From Phaeosaccion multiseriatum (lineage: Eukaryota; Ochrophyta, other classes), in the NCBI GenBank assembly GCA_965112735.1, contig OZ218962.1, positions 1,364,001-1,428,000 on the forward strand: DNA of 64,000 bases. The letters run 5' to 3'. This document shows positions 36,854 through 46,700 of this stretch, piece after piece. Under the pieces are notes generated by a model. It was given only the letters and a program-made list of their open reading frames with translations, was not told the DNA's origin and did no database searches. The position numbers and the translations under genes are program-made. The first letter of the stretch is position 1, and each line of letters opens with the position of its first letter.

Positions 36854-37728
36854 GCACGCACCGCGGCCAACCCGCCGTAGGTGAGCATCTGTGGACAAGA
36901 GAGCAAGCATTATACCTCGGATGGTTGCAATGCGTGTCAGTACGGACGGGCAGCGGCAGCGCTTTAAATTTTTCTCTCGTCCGAATATACTCGAGGCGGG
37001 ACGGGGCATACACCCCAGTACTTACCAGTAGATTTTTTATTACTTTAGAATTTATTACAGTAAAATTAAAGATTAAAAAGGTCGAGCCTATTTATATGCC
37101 GCCGCCTAGGGCAGACGCCAGCCAACTAGGCGGACGGTGGGAGTGCCCAGAGTGCAAAGAGTAGTCAGTGTCATTGCATGGGAGTGGAAGTGAGGAGTAG
37201 ACGGGTTCGTGTTGTCTCTTCCGCCTCGCTGGCCCTACGAGGAGTGCAGACCTTCGGGTGTGCTGCTACCCACTGGCTGGGCGGCACCACGCACGCGCCC
37301 ACGGTGACTGGGAGGCTGCCTAGAGGCGGGCTATATAGGCCGCCTAGGACTGAAAAGTGAGCGGCCTAGAGCCGCCGGAGGCCGCCGGCCTAGGCCTAGA
37401 GCAAAACCGCTAGGCGTGTATGGGGCCGATCCCAAGTCGACTGGTACTTGTTTGTGTGAGCTGTACAGTAATTAGAGCCAGCATTCCAGCGCCGAAAAGC
37501 TTCCACGCGCCTTCGATCTCACACGTCCAACTCGAAAGAGCTCGCTCACTGCCCACCCAGCCCGCCGCTCAAAGAATCAAGTAGTGAAGTGAGGAAGTAT
37601 GACTTCCACGGTAGTGCGTCGAAGCGTGGGGTTTCGCTTCCAGGGCTCTGTGACACGCTTTCCCTACTTCACCCAGACGTCACGAGCCTCCCCTCCACCG
37701 CGGTGTGTTTGCTTTTTGCCCAGCCACG
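36854..37728. other. Intergenic between convergent DUF1118-like and TBP genes
   Basis: About 875 bases, no supported gene. An AT-rich patch (37025-37095) is followed by a cluster of CCTAGG/CTAGGCGG motifs and their inversions (37100-37145 and 37315-37415), including GGCTATATAGGCCGCC. These resemble the GC palindromes on the other side of the DUF1118-like gene. Confidence 0.5.
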
Positions 37729-39444
37729 TCACACATCTGCGACGGCTGCCAAGGCCGCTGCTTCCTGAGCAGACGGAGCGGCCCTTCTTGAAGCTCTTTC
37801 CCCTCGTCCTGGTGCTGGTGGTCCTTGCCTTCCCGCCGCACCGCCCCGTGGCTCGCTCTCCTCCTCGTCGTCGTCGCTACTACTGTCGTCTTGCCCTCCT
37901 CCATCCTCACTTGACTCAGAGTACACGTCCGCCACGAAGACATGCCCTTTTCTCTTGCCCTTGCCTTTGCCTGCCTTGCCTTTTGCCTTTGTTGCCGTCT
38001 TTGGGGCCGCCTTACGCAGCCCGCTTGCCAGCCTCTTTGCCGGCGCCTTCCCCTTCCCCTTTCCCTTTCCCTTTCCCTTCCCTCCAGTAGAGCTGCTGCT
38101 GCTGCCACCCCCACCCCCGCCGCCGGCATCGGCATCGTCATCTTCATCTTCTTCGTCGTCCTCCACGCCCAAAGCATCAATGTCCATCTCCTCCTCCTCC
38201 TCGCTCTTATCGCTGTCCCAGCCCCCGTCGCTGCTGCTGTCGGAGTAATCATCCTCATCAAACAGCGCCTCCTCCCCCTTCTTCGTCTTGCCCTTCTTGC
38301 CCTTGCCCTTCTGCGGAGCCTTCCCCGGACGTGCACGCTTCTTGCTCCCGCCTGCCTTGGCCTTGGTTGCCCCTACTTCTTCATTTGGCGCCTTTTCCTT
38401 GCCCTTCCCTTTAGCCTTGCCCTTCGCCTTGGTCTTGACAGTATTGGCGGTGGCTTTCGCCTTGCCCTTGCCCTTGCCCTTGCTCGGGCCGCCTTGCCCA
38501 GCTACACTCGCTGCCGCAGCCTCTGCCGCCGCCAGGGCAGCCTTGGAAGTGTCTGTTTCGTGGGCCTTTTGTGTGAGAGTGACCACCGTGCTCTGCTTCT
38601 TGAACTCGGACAGCGTGTCATACATCTTCTCGTAGGCCGTTTGGATGTCGTCCATACCCTTGCCCCCCGTAATGACCACCTTGCCCGACACAAACACCAG
38701 CAGCACCACCTTGGGGCTAGCCAAGCGGTAGATCAGGCCAGGGAACAGCTCCGGCTCGTACGAGCAGAACTTGGCGTGGGCATACACCAAGCCCTCGAGA
38801 CGGATGGGAAAGCCCACATCGCAGGTTGCCACCATGTTCTGCACTTTGAACTCTCTGAACCTCGGCTTTCCTGGGCCAATCTTTTGAATCACCTTGGTAA
38901 ACTTCTTGCCCGCCGTCCGGGCCTCGTGAACGCTCCTCGCCCCCGTGACGATCATCTTTCCCGTGCCGAAAAGCAGCGCCGTCGACTTGGGCTCCCGCAT
39001 GCGAAGCACGACGGCCGTGAAGCGGCGCGGATTGTACTCTGCATTTCGCGCCCTCATGGCAATGTGCCTCAAATCTAGCTGCAGAGACAGGCTGATGGTG
39101 ACCGTGACGTTCTGAACTTTGAACACCACCCCACTTCGGTGAGTCCACCCCTTGATGCCTCCATTGTTCACAGCATCTCCGTGGTCGCCCGTGATGGTGG
39201 TAGCGGGCCGTCGCCCCCCCTTGCCACTCGCCGCCGACCCCCCTCCTGCCGCTCCTACTGCCGCTCCTACTGCCGCTGCTGCTGCCCCGTTCTGTCCTAC
39301 TGAGCTGCTGCTGCCGGTGCTGCCGCTGCCTCCTCCGCGGCCCATAGCTTTTGTTGCTCCCGCCGGCGCGGAGGGGGGTGGCATAGACGCAGCTGCAGCA
39401 GCTGCTGCTTGCGCCGCGGCGGCTGCCGCTGCTGCCGAAGACAT
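37729..39444 (-). CDS. TBP: TATA-binding protein with long C-terminal extension
   Basis: Single exon, 571 residues, from the ATG at 39444; the frame is open further upstream without an ATG. Residues 1-98 are Ala/Gly/Ser-rich. Residues 100-283 form the two-repeat saddle: ALRARNAEYNP-like RARNAEYNPRRFTAVVLRMR in repeat 1 and IRLEGLVYAHAKFCSYEPEL in repeat 2. The four DNA-kinking phenylalanines are kept (F142, F159, F226, F251). TBP nucleates transcription by RNA polymerases I, II and III. The oddity is about 290 residues after the core: KGKGKGK runs alternating with acidic serine-rich blocks (SDSSSDGGWDSD, EEEEEMDID). TBP normally ends with the core. Divergent from the MSS51-like gene, 151 bases between start codons. 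Confidence 0.88.
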   Translation of the reverse strand: MSSAAAAAAAAQAAAAAAASMPPPSAPAGATKAMGRGGGSGSTGSSSSVGQNGAAAAAVGAAVGAAGGGSAASGKGGRRPATTITGDHGDAVNNGGIKGWTHRSGVVFKVQNVTVTISLSLQLDLRHIAMRARNAEYNPRRFTAVVLRMREPKSTALLFGTGKMIVTGARSVHEARTAGKKFTKVIQKIGPGKPRFREFKVQNMVATCDVGFPIRLEGLVYAHAKFCSYEPELFPGLIYRLASPKVVLLVFVSGKVVITGGKGMDDIQTAYEKMYDTLSEFKKQSTVVTLTQKAHETDTSKAALAAAEAAAASVAGQGGPSKGKGKGKAKATANTVKTKAKGKAKGKGKEKAPNEEVGATKAKAGGSKKRARPGKAPQKGKGKKGKTKKGEEALFDEDDYSDSSSDGGWDSDKSEEEEEMDIDALGVEDDEEDEDDDADAGGGGGGGSSSSSTGGKGKGKGKGKGKAPAKRLASGLRKAAPKTATKAKGKAGKGKGKRKGHVFVADVYSESSEDGGGQDDSSSDDDEEESEPRGGAAGRQGPPAPGRGERASRRAAPSAQEAAALAAVADV

Positions 39445-39595
39445 CCTGGAGCCACCTCTTTGGTGGAGATGCGGATGGGGCTTGCGCTGCTCCCCAGCAA
39501 CTGTATTGTTTGGGGGGAGGGTTGAGGGTTGATCGGATGGCAGTGGATGGTCGCTTGACAAAGTGGCCCAGGATATCGACCCAGACGCTGAATAA
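39445..39595. promoter_or_regulatory. Shared upstream region of TBP and MSS51-like genes
   Basis: 151 bases between divergent ATGs, with a GGATGGCAGTGGATGG motif at about 39534-39550 that recurs in introns elsewhere. Bidirectional promoter by position only. Confidence 0.4.
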
Positions 39596-39869
39596 ATGCC
39601 AGAAGAAGCTCCTGCTTGTCCCTACGGCGAGGAGGCGTCGGCGCCAAAGACGGAGGAGAACGATACCCTACACAACACGCGGTCCCGGACCTTGCTCGGC
39701 GCCCTGCTGCGAGCTGGCCCTTGTAGGCCCAGACCGTCCCCTCTCGTGCTCCACATCGTCGGCTCTGATTATAGGTAGGGACGAGAAAGTGCTTGGAAGG
39801 AAGTATGTGCAGTGTCCCCCCCTTCTCCTCACGTGAATCCCGTGTGCATCTCTCTCTCTCTCTCTCACA

Positions 39870-39909
<40 letters not shown>

Positions 39910-40585
39910 AACACACTCAGGGAGGGATCTTCTCCGGGCGAGACGCAGGCGATCTTTTCAGAGCTGTTCTCGGCGTTGCAGGACCAAGGATGGAGTGAAG
40001 TGCACCTTCTTCTCGTCGGCCCCAACGTAGAGGCTTCTCTGGAGGGACGGACCGCCGCGACTTCGGAAGAGAACAGCAAGAACGAGGGTTTTCGGGTCCG
40101 GATGTCTTTTCGGACGGAGCTTTACCATGACATGTTCTCTACCTTGCCCTCGGAGCTGCTGCCGGATATGGTGGTGCTCTTCAATGCGGGTCTGTGGGGC
40201 TATAGTGACTGGCGCCCGACCCTGGCCTTCATCCTGCAGGTGGAGAAGCGCCTTAACCTCCTCGTCACGGTGAGAAGGAAGGCTCACTTTCCAAAGCACC
40301 CTCGGCAATCCCCTATCCTCCACCGCTCCGTTCTTACTCCCTTTTTGTGTGTTTACATACATGGTGTGGTCTCTTTCCCTCCATCAGTCGTACTGCACGG
40401 AGGAAGGCGCCGACGATCGGGACGTGTTGCTGGAGGAAGGCGCCAAGGAGGACCAGTGGCTGTGGGCCCCAGAGGTCAATCCGCATCGCTCAGTGGTGCG
40501 GAGGGGCAGCGATTGCGCCACTCGGCCACTGTTTGAGAATTACTGTTGGCAATGCTTGCGCCTTGGTAGAGCAGACGCCACGTGA
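39596..40585 (+). CDS. MSS51 C-terminal-domain protein
   Basis: Three exons: 39596-39774, 39921-40269, 40388-40585, 241 residues. The sequence reads LVLHIVGSDYREG, then EVHLLLVGPNVEA, PDMVVLFNAGLWGYSDWRPTLAF and WAPEVNPHRSVV, the order of motifs in the C-terminal domain found in MSS51 and MYND-zinc-finger proteins. No MYND finger is present and there is no room for one upstream because the TBP start is only 151 bases away. In yeast MSS51 acts on COX1 mRNA translation in mitochondria; the C-terminal domain alone is of unknown function, so no role is claimed. Intron 1 contains a CA microsatellite (39866-39905). Confidence 0.7.
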
Positions 40586-41405
40586 GACTGGAGTGGAAGA
40601 CTGGAAACCGCACCCGTGGAGGGGGGGAGAGGCATACTCAGCCAAGCTCGATACACAGTCCCATTTCTCAATGCCACCGCAGCCCGAGTGGGTATGGAGA
40701 AATGGGACTGCGAGGCCTGCTTGCTGAGCTTGCTCCTCCCCCCTCCTCCCTCCCCCTCGAGGACTCCGTGGCGAGGCACGGACGCACACAAGATGCAGGC
40801 GGAGGCTGCACATGGAGAGAGAGAAAGAGAGAGCAGACCAGAGCAAAAGAAGAGCCGTAGTGGCTGCACCAAGAGGAGGACGAAATTCTCTGGACTAGAT
40901 CCCCGTCGATCTTCCATCTCCTGAGCAAAGACACGAGACACACAAGCAGTGCTCGCGTTTCCCGTATCTGCACGTCTTCGAAGGAAGAGTGTGAAGATGC
41001 ATCGATCGCATCGAATCTGATTGAGAGGCACGATCGGGGGGCGAACCCTCACCCTAGGCCTAAGCTAGGAGCGCCGTCTTGTCGACCCCCATCCACCACC
41101 GAAGACCGGTGACCCAACTCCTAGAAGACCACCTCTGTTGGATATCGATGAAGAACCAAGGGGTTACAGAACTGCTCCACAAACTCAGCGTTTTGTGTTT
41201 CCGCGCTCGATAGACGGGGCATAACTTAGGTCTCTAAGGTAGAAACAAGAAGTGGCAAAGCTGCGGCAGAAGAAAGGGAAAGCCTCTCCCGCCCACTTAC
41301 TTGTGTCAAACAAGGAGCGGGGAAGGAGAGTGCGATCTAATTTTTGTGGTATGTACAGAGGGCTTGGTTTGCGCAGCACCTCACTCACTCATCATCACAT
41401 GATAA
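40586..41405. other. Intergenic between convergent MSS51-like and TAP42 genes
   Basis: About 820 bases, no supported gene. Contains a perfect 14-bp inverted repeat (40656-40669 and 40697-40710, CAGTCCCATTTCTC and its complement, 27-base loop), in the 3' UTR region, and a CCCTAGGCCTAAGCTAGG motif near 41052. Confidence 0.5.
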
Positions 41406-43264
41406 TCATATAATCTTGTTGGCCTTGTTGCCCGAGCCTCGGGGGTTATCCTCCTTCCAGTCATCCCACGCCCTGTCCTTGTGCGTGGCAATGTCCAGCA
41501 GCTGCTCGTCGTCCTCGTCTCCGTCCTGCAGCAGTTGGTCGTAGCGCCGGTCGGCCTTGGGGGCGTTCTTCTCTCTCTCCTGAGAACAGGAGCGAAGAGA
41601 GCAACAAGAGTCACGTAACTCAGTAAAAGACGGCACTCAGGGGCCGCAGAAAAAGACGAAAGCAACGCCCCCAGCTCTTCACAAGCACCTCTGAAGTACA
41701 TTTCGCAGCGCTTCCTTAAAAGGCAAGGAAAGGGTGGCACCCCGTCCGTGCCGTTGTTAACTGCGTGTGACCAGGCAAGGCAGGCAATCCATCCTCTTGT
41801 GTGTGTGTGTGCGCAACGCCGTCCAGCCCCTCACCCCTCTCCTTTCCCCCCCCCCCCCCCCCCCCCGCGCGCTTTCTTCTCACCGCTCTCTCCATGGCCT
41901 CCTTAACCTCAATGTCTGCAAACTCCTCCAGCGTCATGGTAGGCGGGGCCACAGTGGGCTGGAACACACGCGCCTTGATCTCTTCTTTGCGCATCTGGTA
42001 CCTTCCCCCTTCCTATGCGTATAGAGAACATACATGAGCACACGGGAGGAGGGGTGGAGAGGGGTAGGGATATCAGAAAGTGGATCAGAAAGTGGACAAA
42101 ACAGGGCACCATCCCACCCCCTCACCCTCTTGGAGAGCACTACAAGCATGAGGGTTCAGGAGTGAGCGGGCAGCAGAGAGCAGGGAGCCGTATCTCACAA
42201 ACTTGCTAAAGTAACCTGTCTCTCTCCCTTGCATCTCACCTTCGTCACGTGTGTGACCTGCAGTCCCTTTCTATTCTCGTCCATCGCGTTCTGTTTTTGT
42301 TTTAAACGCTCGTCGTCCCTTTCCTTTTCATCCACCCCCCCGGCCCCTATCCGCTTGGCCATCTCCATCAGCATAGGTTTCTCCTTCGAGATGCTCTCCA
42401 GCTCGTCCAGCGCCTGCCCAGCCAGTGTCTGCAGCAGCAGCACCCCCTTCTCCCTACCCAGCACTTCTTCTAATCCACTGTCCTCCTCGTCGCTGCCTGC
42501 TATATTCTCCAGCTCCCTCAAGAGGCTCTTGAGCTTTTCCTCCGTCGCCCTCTGTCTCTTGAAACGGTCAATCTTTCTCTGGCGTAGTTGGCCGTCGTCT
42601 GGCCTTCCTGCTCCCACACCCTGCAGCTGCTCTCTCGCTCCCTCCGCGAAAGACTCCCTCCACGCCGCCAGGTCCGGCCCCTGTAGCAGCTTCATTCTCT
42701 CGCACGTGTCCAGGTACCTCGACAGCAGGGCGTCGGCTCTCTCTAGAGTCGCGACACGCTGTCGCGGATCGTAAGAGCTGCGAACGAAGGGGACATACGA
42801 AGTCGGTGCGGGGGGGTGTATTAAGGGCCGGACGGTAAGCCGCGCAGCAGCAGGAACAGCAGGGTCAAGCACCAGTATTGTGAGAGAGACTGTCGGGAAC
42901 AGTGTGTATCGTGCCTCCCCCGGCTTCGTTCTTGCGCCTCTTTGCCTCACCTACAGGGCCTCCGCAACAGGACCATGCCAAGGTAGCAATCAGTGGCGAG
43001 GAACGGCAAAGCCTCCGTGGAGACGTCGTCCAGCTCCTCGTTGACGCTGAACATACCCTCCCTCGACACACCCAGCTGCAGCGCGTCCAGCACGGCTACC
43101 GCTCGGTCCGCCGCGTCAACACTAGCGCACTCGCCTGCAGAGATGCTCGCGAAGGCCTTCTGCCCCTCTTGCAGTAGCCCTGCAAGCGACCCCGGTAAGT
43201 TGGCGCTCACTCCTGCGCTCCTGCTGCTACCGCTGATGCTGTTCTCGCTATCGTCACCGTCCAT
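41406..43264 (-). CDS. TAP42: TAP42/IGBP1 (alpha4) PP2A regulatory protein
   Basis: Four exons: 42951-43264, 42240-42777, 41884-41994, 41406-41579; phases agree, 378 residues. Family marks in order: helical N-terminus, RADALLSRYLDTCERMKLL, the basic QRKIDRFKRQRATEEKL helix, TMTLEEFADIEVKEAMER, and the end WDDWKEDNPRGSGNKANKI, the usual DW+D-+P+G-GN signature. TAP42/alpha4 binds the catalytic subunits of PP2A-like phosphatases and links TOR signalling to them, in the cytosol. Intron 3 carries a 21-base C run (41846-41866). Divergent from the DENN gene with 473 bases between start codons. Confidence 0.92.
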
Positions 43265-43737
43265 GGTTGGTCTTCCCCTCCTCTCTCCCTTTTTTTGTGA
43301 CCTCACTGCGCGTGTGAGGGTTGCTTGGTGTAGTTGGGAGGCAGAAAGTGGGTAGCCAGGGCATTATCGCCAGGGCCTTGCTGGGCTTGGCCTGCCTGAG
43401 AGATTTTTCACAACGTTTAGTAGGAGAATGGACGAGAAGAGATGGAAGCTGGAGCAGAGCAGAGGTTAGAGAGCAAAGAGGACAGGAAGCGGTTGGACAA
43501 GCTGGAGCTGATTGTACAGGCTATGGGGATTTGTACTCCACTCTATTTTAACCTTTAGCCTGACTCTGAGAGACCCACACACTAGTGCAACTGGGGGATA
43601 GCTGACAACGCAGCGTCCTGGCGCTTTTCAGAGGAATGACAGAGCCACAACGAAGCAGTCGGAGGGTCCCGAGCTCGGGGCGGCTCTAACCTTGGCAATT
43701 ATCGTCTAACTGTACGAAAGTACCGGAGCTGGGAGCG
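43265..43737. other. Intergenic: TAP42 and DENN-MORN divergent promoters
   Basis: 473 bases with no supported gene. A short AT-rich stretch lies at 43535-43560. No clear TATA box. Confidence 0.5.
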
Positions 43738-46700
43738 ATGGTGGATAGCATGTACGAAGGGTCTTCCTCCACCCCTACCAGATCACGATGTTCCACGATG
43801 GTGGTGGAAGAGTTCGAAAAGGTTGCCGACTACTTTACAGTGGTGGGCAGTCGAGGTGGGGGGGGGCTGGACCTCTTAGACCCCCACCGGCACGCACCTC
43901 ACATGCTCAAGGCGAGCTGGGAGAACGCCATTACGGATATCGCAGTGGTGAGACCCAACAAGGGGGAGGGGTGCCCGGACGGCTTCCTGATGATAGATTC
44001 CACGCAGAAGGGCCATAGGGCCAACCTCAACCACGGCTCCCTGGCTACGGGGGCGGTGTACTTGGCGATTCGGAGGCAAATGGTCAGCAAAAGGACCGAC
44101 TACATTGTCGACGTACAGGTCTGTGCCTGGAGGAGAGTGAGAGTGGGCGGTGGAGACAGGGGGGGGCGTATGGTGGGTCTTTCTGTCCCTTTCGGGGGTA
44201 GGGCAGTCTCGCTTGGAGAACTAACTAAACAGGCAGACCATCCTCCTGGAGAGGAAAGGGGGGTCCCCGGGTGTCACAACGCTGACCCTCGCCCCCTCCA
44301 CGCACTTCTTCCGGAACCTTGCCTCTGCCTAGGTGCTCTACACGACCAAGGAGAGGCTGCCTAGAACGCAGCCCGGGTGGGAGCTCGTGGCCTTCACGCC
44401 GTCGGGGAGGAAGGCCAAACTCAACAAGGTACTACATGTACATGGAGTGCATAAGATAGGCCGTAGCGTAGGGTGCGGTATGGCACAGGAGGGGAGAGAC
44501 GGAACGACGCCATCCCCGAAGTGAGCGTCTAATCTCTTCTAGGGATGGGAGATTGGCGTATGGTTCCCACCTGCCTATCGTATCCAGAAGAAATGGAAAG
44601 AAGGAAACAGGCAGGGAAATCATGTAGCGTAGCGCATGTATGCATCGTAGTTGCGTCCTAGTTCATGTTTTCGTCTCACTCTCACCCTTTTGTGCTTCCT
44701 GTCTCTGTTGCTTGCCTTGCGCCTTCTCTTCTCTTCTCTGTATGTGGCCTGGCCCGTCCCATCCCCAGGGGGGCGAGGACGTATACCTGGCCGTACGTAG
44801 AGCCGTGCACGACCCTCTCAATTGCCCACCTGCGGTAGTTAACATCAGTGTGGTGCTGGGCAACAAGGGGGAGGAGGCCCCTCCGGGCTACCACCTCATC
44901 GAGCGAGACCTCAACAAGGGAAAGTACGGGGACGTGGTCTATCTCGCCGTGCAGCACACGCACGCCTTCTCCATGTGCACGGTGCCCTTCCGGAGCGACA
45001 TTCTAGACCGCTACCCTGCGGAGGACAACCCTGTTTTCCCCTTTCCCGGCGAGCAACTGCCCATGTTTGTGCACCCCAAGGGCATGCGGCTGGAGAGGAG
45101 GGAGATCAACGACGCGCCCAAGGCGTCTTTCTTCTCCTTTGTCTTTACCAATGTGGATGGACGCAGGACGTATGCCGCTTGTCTGACTTTCTGGGAGAGT
45201 ATGCGGCCCAGTGCCGTACGGAGGCTGCGCAAGAAGCTCTTTCAGCAAATTGCGCCTGACGAGGAGGCGCCTCAGCCCGGTAGCAGGCGGCAGCAGCGTG
45301 GGGAGAGGGGGGTTCTGGCGGCAGCTGTAGCAGTCGCAGCAGCGGCCGCAGGAAGGAATGGAAATGGGGCCGACAGCAATAACGGCGGTCGCGGGCCGAC
45401 CTCGGCCAGTCAGAGCCAAGCGGAGGCGGAGGAGAAGGAGCGCGAAGCGGCCGACGAAGAGTACGATCGGCAGATGCAAAGCAGAGACTGCATCTTCGCA
45501 CCCAAAAGCATTTGCGTCATCAGCCGCTTCCCAATCTACGGAGTACTGAGGCGCTTCCTGCGGCACCTCTACACCATCTCCATCTCCTCCTCCGAGGTCC
45601 CCCTGGAGCGCTACATTGGCATGTTTGTGGCCTGCATTCCCATGCCCCTGTCCGGCGGGCGCAACATGCACGTCTATCTAGAGTCGCTGGAGAACGGTGA
45701 CCCCAGCCGGAGCCGCCTGCCGCCCATCCTCCTGCACAATCCTCCCTACCCGTGGCTGCCCTTGATGGACATTGACTTCTCGGCGCCCTTCCGATGCATG
45801 TCGGTGGACTCTGCGCTCACTGTCTTTGCGCTGATGCTGCAGGAGGGCAAGCTGCTCTTCATCTCGAGCCGAGCCGAGCTGCTCACGCATGTGATGGAGG
45901 CCATGCGCAGCCTGCTCTTCCCACTCGAGTGGCCCTCTGTGTACATCCCTCGCCTGCCCTACGCTATGTCGGGCTGTCTGGACTGCCCAGGTGGGTGGAG
46001 TGGGTGGGTGGATGGGAAGGGGATGGCTACGTATGCGTATCCACCGCCGCTGATGGTGATTTACTTCCCCACCTTTGGACTCTTTTGGCCTGAGACGAAG
46101 CGAGCCCCTGTGCCAAAGAGAAGAATGACGTCATCAGTTTGGAGCAAACTCTTGTGATTGATATGTGTGAGTGGGTCGAGCCTCCCGAGGGTGTGACCTC
46201 ATGCACTTGCTTTCCTTCCCACGCGTGTGCGGTACCTCTCTGTCTTCCTCCTCCTCCCTTGTCCCATCATCCCAGGCGGCTTCATGATTGGCATGCATTT
46301 CACCAAGGAGGAGCTGTCTCAGGGCACACACAGCATCCTCAAGGGTTTGCATCTAGACGGCGTCGCCAATGGTGTCAACCTCGACGCCGGAGAGGTCCTT
46401 CTGTGTAATGGTTCGTATGCTTAGACTCTAGCCCGGCTGGTGCCTTTGTACTGTGTGTGTCTGTGTGTCTGTCCAAGTGTCCTGTCTTGTCTTGTCCCTT
46501 CTAACTCCGACTCAATCGACTGGCCCTTGCTTCTGCGCGCCCTCTTGCCCTCCGCTGCCCTGCCCTGTGACCCATCGAACTACCAACTACCGCACTTCCT
46601 GCCCCTGCAGGAGAGGTGGTGGGGCACGACGGGAGAGGAGAGTCTCTGGCGCAAGACCGTGCCTACCTCACCGGCGCAGGCTCCTCCGTAGACACCTCTG

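Noticed and set aside
39445-39561. N-terminal extension of TBP up to 39561
   Set aside because: It would need a TTG start; the ATG at 39444 is the first in frame and leaves a promoter for the divergent gene.
41524-41545. CAGCAGTTGGTCGTAG in TAP42 as another copy of the dispersed insert
   Set aside because: It differs at several positions in the core and encodes conserved YDQLLQ residues; chance similarity is likely.
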